A DNA stretch of 27,005 nucleotides. Source: an uncultured Clostridia bacterium. Lineage in GTDB: Bacteria > Bacillota > Clostridia > Oscillospirales > Ruminococcaceae. The notes under the pieces are model-generated. The model had not been told where the DNA came from and ran no database searches. It saw nothing but the letters and a program-made list of their open reading frames with translations. The stretch is from positions 1 through 27,005 of the forward strand of contig CANQKG010000002.1 in NCBI GenBank assembly GCA_947624425.1, read 5' to 3'. Positions 24,577-27,005 of this stretch are shown here, in pieces (the stretch's first letter is position 1; every line of letters begins with the position of its first letter). A program made the translations under genes and the position numbers.

Positions 24577-25148
24577 TTTGATTCCCTCCCTAAAAAATTT
24601 TCCAGTATTTGTTTGCCCTGCGGCGTTAAGATAGACTCCGGATGAAATTGCAGACCGTACACTTTTTTCTCCCGATCCGCAACCGCCATGATCTCACCGT
24701 CCGCAGTTTCCGCCGTGACCGCAAGGGACGGCGGAAGCGTTTCCCGCATTGCCGCCAGAGAATGGTACCTTGCAACGGGGATTTCCTCCGGCAAGCCGTG
24801 AAAAAGCGGCAGCGTGGTATCGATTTTAGCCGGCGTCTGCTTTCCGTGCATCAGCTTTTTCGCGTAGGAAACCGTTCCGCCATACGCATGGCAGATCGCC
24901 TGATGCCCCAAACAGATTCCCAGTATCGGGATCTTCCCCGCGAACGCCTTTACCGTATCGACACATATGCCCGCCTGTTCCGGCCGTCCGGGACCGGGCG
25001 ACAGCACAATGGCTGAGGGCGAAAGCCTATCGATCTCTTTAGTGGTGCAGGCGTCGTTTCGCACAACGCGGATATCGGGCGCGATCTCGCCAATCATCTG
25101 ATACAGATTGTAGGAAAAGCTGTCGTAGTTATCAATCAACAATATCAT
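24573..25148 (-). CDS. trpG: Anthranilate synthase component II (glutamine amidotransferase)
   Basis: TrpG supplies ammonia from glutamine to TrpE. It has 191 residues. The class I amidotransferase triad is visible: C79 in LGICLGHQ, and H169 and E171 in QFHPES, with the oxyanion-hole LSPGPGRPEQAG. It overlaps trpE by 17 bases. The same subunit may also serve as PabA for folate synthesis, since no other copy is in the window; that is inference. Confidence 0.96.
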   Translation of the reverse strand: MILLIDNYDSFSYNLYQMIGEIAPDIRVVRNDACTTKEIDRLSPSAIVLSPGPGRPEQAGICVDTVKAFAGKIPILGICLGHQAICHAYGGTVSYAKKLMHGKQTPAKIDTTLPLFHGLPEEIPVARYHSLAAMRETLPPSLAVTAETADGEIMAVADREKKVYGLQFHPESILTPQGKQILENFLGRESK

Positions 25149-26613
25149 CGGTCATTTCCTCCGCCATCTTGATTGCCTGGATCACCGCTTTAGCCTTATT
25201 GACGCATTCCTGAAATTCGGTTTCCGGTACGGAATCCGCCACGATCCCTGCGCCGGAACGGACAAAAACCTTTCCGTTTTTCTGAAACGCGATCCGAATG
25301 GCAATACAGGTGTCCAGATTTCCGGTAAAATCAAGATACCCGATCGCGCCGCCATAGATGCCGCGCTTATTGTTTTCTAGCTCGTTGATGATCTCGCAGG
25401 CGCGTATCTTCGGCGCGCCGGAAAGGGTGCCTGCCGGCAAAATGGCGTCTACCGCGTCTAAGGCGGAAAGGTCAGCACGCAAATTGCCCTCCACCGTGGA
25501 GCCGATGTGCATCACATGGGAATACCGCTCGATCTCCATGTATTTTGTCACCTTTACGCTGCCGAATTCACTGATCTTGCCGATGTCGTTCCTCCCGAGA
25601 TCCACCAGCATATTATGCTCTGCGCGTTCTTTTTCGTCTGCCAGAAGCTCGGCTTCAAGCCTTTGATCCTCGGTAGGTGTTTTGCCGCGCGGTCTTGTTC
25701 CCGCCAACGGGAAGGTGGACAGCTTACCATCCTTTAGTTTCACCAGTGTTTCGGGCGAGGCGCCGGCGATCTCAATATCATCGCTGGAAAAATAGAACAT
25801 ATAAGGCGACGGATTGGTCGTCCGCAGTACGCGGTAGGCATTGATCAGGCTTCCCTCCACCTCCGCCTCCAGACGGTTGCTGAGTACCACCTGAAAAATA
25901 TCGCCCTCGTAAATATACCGCTTTGCCCTTTCCACCATGCTGCAAAACTGCTCTTTTTCAAACAGCGGTTTGAATTCGGAGGTGCGCTTTAATGGGCGGA
26001 TAGGCTCCGGCTCGCCTGTTTTCAGAAGCTCCGCCATTTTATGAAGCTCCGCCACGGCGGCAGGATAGGTGGTATCCAATGCGTCGGTTTTGGCGTGCGC
26101 GATCAGAATAAGCTTCTGCTTAAAGTTATCAAAGGCGATCACCTTGTCAAACAGCATCAGATCCGCATCGCGGAAATGCTCCTGATCCTCGGCGTCCAAA
26201 TTCAAAACCGGCTCGCTGTATTTGATATAATCATAGGAAAAATAGCCGACCAGCCCGCCGGTAAAGGGAGGCGCCTGCGGGAGCTTGGGACTTTTATATT
26301 CGTCCAGCAGACGGCGGATACACTGCTGCGGCGGCTTTTCGGATCGGCTCACACCGCCTTCGTTTTTCAAAGTGACTACCCCGTTTGTGCAGGTGATTTC
26401 CGCCTTCGGGTCATATCCCAAAAAGGTGTATCTCCCCCAGTTTTCGGAATTCTCCATGCTCTCAAGCAGATAGCAGTGCCTGCTCACTTTTTTTAGCTTT
26501 TGCAGAACCTCGATCGGCGTAAAAAGATCGGAAAGCATTTCCATGCAGACCGGCACGGAACGGTATTCGCTCCGATATGCCTGCGCTTCATCATAACTCG
26601 GAAAAATCATCAT
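25132..26613 (-). CDS. trpE: Anthranilate synthase component I
   Basis: TrpE turns chorismate into anthranilate with TrpG. From ATG 26613 it has 493 residues. A second ATG directly after it at 26610 has the better spacing (7 bases) from GGAGG and may be the real start. The LLES motif near residues 48-51 and the following WGRY match the tryptophan feedback site, so feedback inhibition is likely. The C-terminal chorismate-binding domain shows YEGDIFQVVLSNR, GASPETLVKL, AGTRPRGKTPTED, ELLADEKERAEHNMLVDLGR (shown to 20) and LPAGTLSGAPK. A longer frame to 26700 runs into the T-box and is rejected. It is the first gene of the operon. Confidence 0.97.
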   Translation of the reverse strand: MMIFPSYDEAQAYRSEYRSVPVCMEMLSDLFTPIEVLQKLKKVSRHCYLLESMENSENWGRYTFLGYDPKAEITCTNGVVTLKNEGGVSRSEKPPQQCIRRLLDEYKSPKLPQAPPFTGGLVGYFSYDYIKYSEPVLNLDAEDQEHFRDADLMLFDKVIAFDNFKQKLILIAHAKTDALDTTYPAAVAELHKMAELLKTGEPEPIRPLKRTSEFKPLFEKEQFCSMVERAKRYIYEGDIFQVVLSNRLEAEVEGSLINAYRVLRTTNPSPYMFYFSSDDIEIAGASPETLVKLKDGKLSTFPLAGTRPRGKTPTEDQRLEAELLADEKERAEHNMLVDLGRNDIGKISEFGSVKVTKYMEIERYSHVMHIGSTVEGNLRADLSALDAVDAILPAGTLSGAPKIRACEIINELENNKRGIYGGAIGYLDFTGNLDTCIAIRIAFQKNGKVFVRSGAGIVADSVPETEFQECVNKAKAVIQAIKMAEEMTDDIVD

Positions 26614-26622
26614 AAGCCCTCC

Positions 26623-26666
26623 AAATAAAAACACCCGTCCCTGACAAAAGATTGTCAAGGACGGGT
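26623..26666 (-). terminator. T-box regulated terminator before trpE
   Basis: A 15-bp stem with one T-G pair (26652-26666 with 26633-26647) has a TCTT loop and is followed by GTTTTTATTT. Its 5' arm ACCCG overlaps the 3' side of the antiterminator (GCGGGTATAACCCG), so the two structures exclude each other. Confidence 0.9.
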
Positions 26667-26898
26667 TATACCCGCGGTGCCACCCTGTTTTGAAGCTCAT
26701 GCTTCACACTTTGCGGAATACTATCATATTCCCGGCAACTAACGCAAGCCATCGCGTTGCAGAATACTCGGCCATAAGCCTTTGACTGCACCCTCCGCGG
26801 TCCATTTAACAGGAGACTGATCTGCCGGACTCTCAGCGCCGCCGACTCTCTGTAAGGGTCAACCTGTTTTTATCTCCGCATCAACGGTTTTCGATATC
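26623..26898 (-). ncRNA. Tryptophan T-box riboswitch leader of the trp operon
   Basis: The leader senses uncharged tRNA-Trp. The 14-base T-box core GGGTGGCACCGCGG is at 26672-26685. In Stem I, the lower helix GCGG (26876-26879) pairs with CCGC (26797-26800), and the helix above, AACAGG (26863-26868), pairs with CCTGTT (26808-26813). Between them lies the specifier loop with codon TGG (26802-26804), that is Trp, followed directly by ACCGCGG. An AGAGAG bulge region and a GCTGAGAG segment fit the upper Stem I. The UGGC of the T-box bulge pairs with a GCCA tRNA end, agreeing with the G73 of tRNA-Trp. Further hairpins (near 26735-26760, 26715-26735 and TGAAGC/GCTTCA at 26690-26705) lie between. 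When tRNA is charged, the terminator at 26633-26666 should form. Confidence 0.95.
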
Positions 26899-26904
26899 TT
26901 CTAT

Positions 26905-26934
26905 ATTATACGCCCGCTCGGCTTTGTTTGTCAA
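26905..26934 (-). promoter_or_regulatory. SigA promoter of the trp operon
   Basis: On the minus strand, TTGACA (26929-26934), an 18-base spacer and TATAAT (26905-26910) are both perfect consensus boxes. The predicted start near 26898 gives a leader of about 285 bases holding the T-box. Confidence 0.9.
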
Positions 26935-27005
26935 GTAAAAAATGAAAACCCGACGCACAATGATGCACTGCTCCAAATTGTACGGACAGCACAAAAGCCC
27001 CCTGT
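26935..27005. other. Intergenic end of window, nothing recognised
   Basis: These 71 bases upstream of the trp promoter contain no supported gene, hairpin or binding site that I can identify. Together with the leader they make up the 392-base gene-free stretch at the right end. Confidence 0.6.

Noticed and set aside
26672..26685. GGTGGCACCGCGG taken as part of a tRNA gene
   Set aside because: It is the T-box core in front of an antiterminator and terminator; no cloverleaf can be folded around it.
26614..26700. A longer trpE reading from 26700
   Set aside because: The extension translates the T-box core and terminator; ATG 26613/26610 has the ribosome site.

Overview
The window looks like ordinary chromosome from a spore-forming Firmicute, most likely a mid-GC Clostridia of the Oscillospiraceae/Ruminococcaceae type. 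The evidence is a ClpC with a UVR segment, a YunB-like sporulation protein, a DUF951 protein, HemZ, a bifunctional Rel, SigA-type promoters with strong AGGAGG ribosome sites, and a T-box in front of the trp operon. I see no tRNA or rRNA genes, insertion sequences, CRISPR arrays or prophage genes. The family and genus assignment is inference.

Layout, left to right. (1) 1-1823, plus strand: the 3' three quarters of clpC, closed by a two-way terminator. (2) 1860-2843, minus strand: a Xer-type tyrosine recombinase. Directly upstream of it lies a perfect 30-bp palindrome with the 11-6-11 geometry of a dif site, followed by a consensus SigA promoter. (3) 2965-5778, minus: a purine salvage pair (punA, mtaD) ending in yunB. 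(4) 5841-6284, minus: a small zinc-ribbon protein with its own promoter and terminator. (5) 6347-14128, minus: recJ-rel-dtd-MBL hydrolase-hemZ-uridine kinase-like, a long run starting at a promoter at 14153-14181. (6) 14233-19120, minus: DUF951-prfA-tsaC/coaE fusion-slt-M18 aminopeptidase, tightly overlapping. (7) 19284-20204, plus: a lone S1-domain RNA-binding protein, convergent with the trp operon across an 18-bp perfect hairpin. (8) 20240-26613, minus: the complete trpEGDCFBA operon with every junction overlapping, preceded by a Trp-specific T-box leader (about 26623-26898) and a consensus promoter.

How the genes work together. The trp operon converts chorismate to tryptophan. It is controlled by uncharged tRNA-Trp through the T-box, and probably also by feedback on TrpE through its LLES motif. 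The recJ-rel run combines DNA repair, the stringent alarmone enzyme and proofreading of D-aminoacyl-tRNA. The prfA run combines translation termination, a tRNA t6A biosynthesis domain fused to the last CoA-synthesis enzyme, and cell-wall and peptide turnover. punA and mtaD suggest that SAH, MTA or related adenosines are deaminated first and then split by phosphorolysis.

Most of the window is housekeeping, and I found no convincing new defence or mobile system. The two observations most worth a second look are the dif-like palindrome beside the xer gene, at the point where gene orientation flips, and the TsaC/Sua5-CoaE fusion protein.
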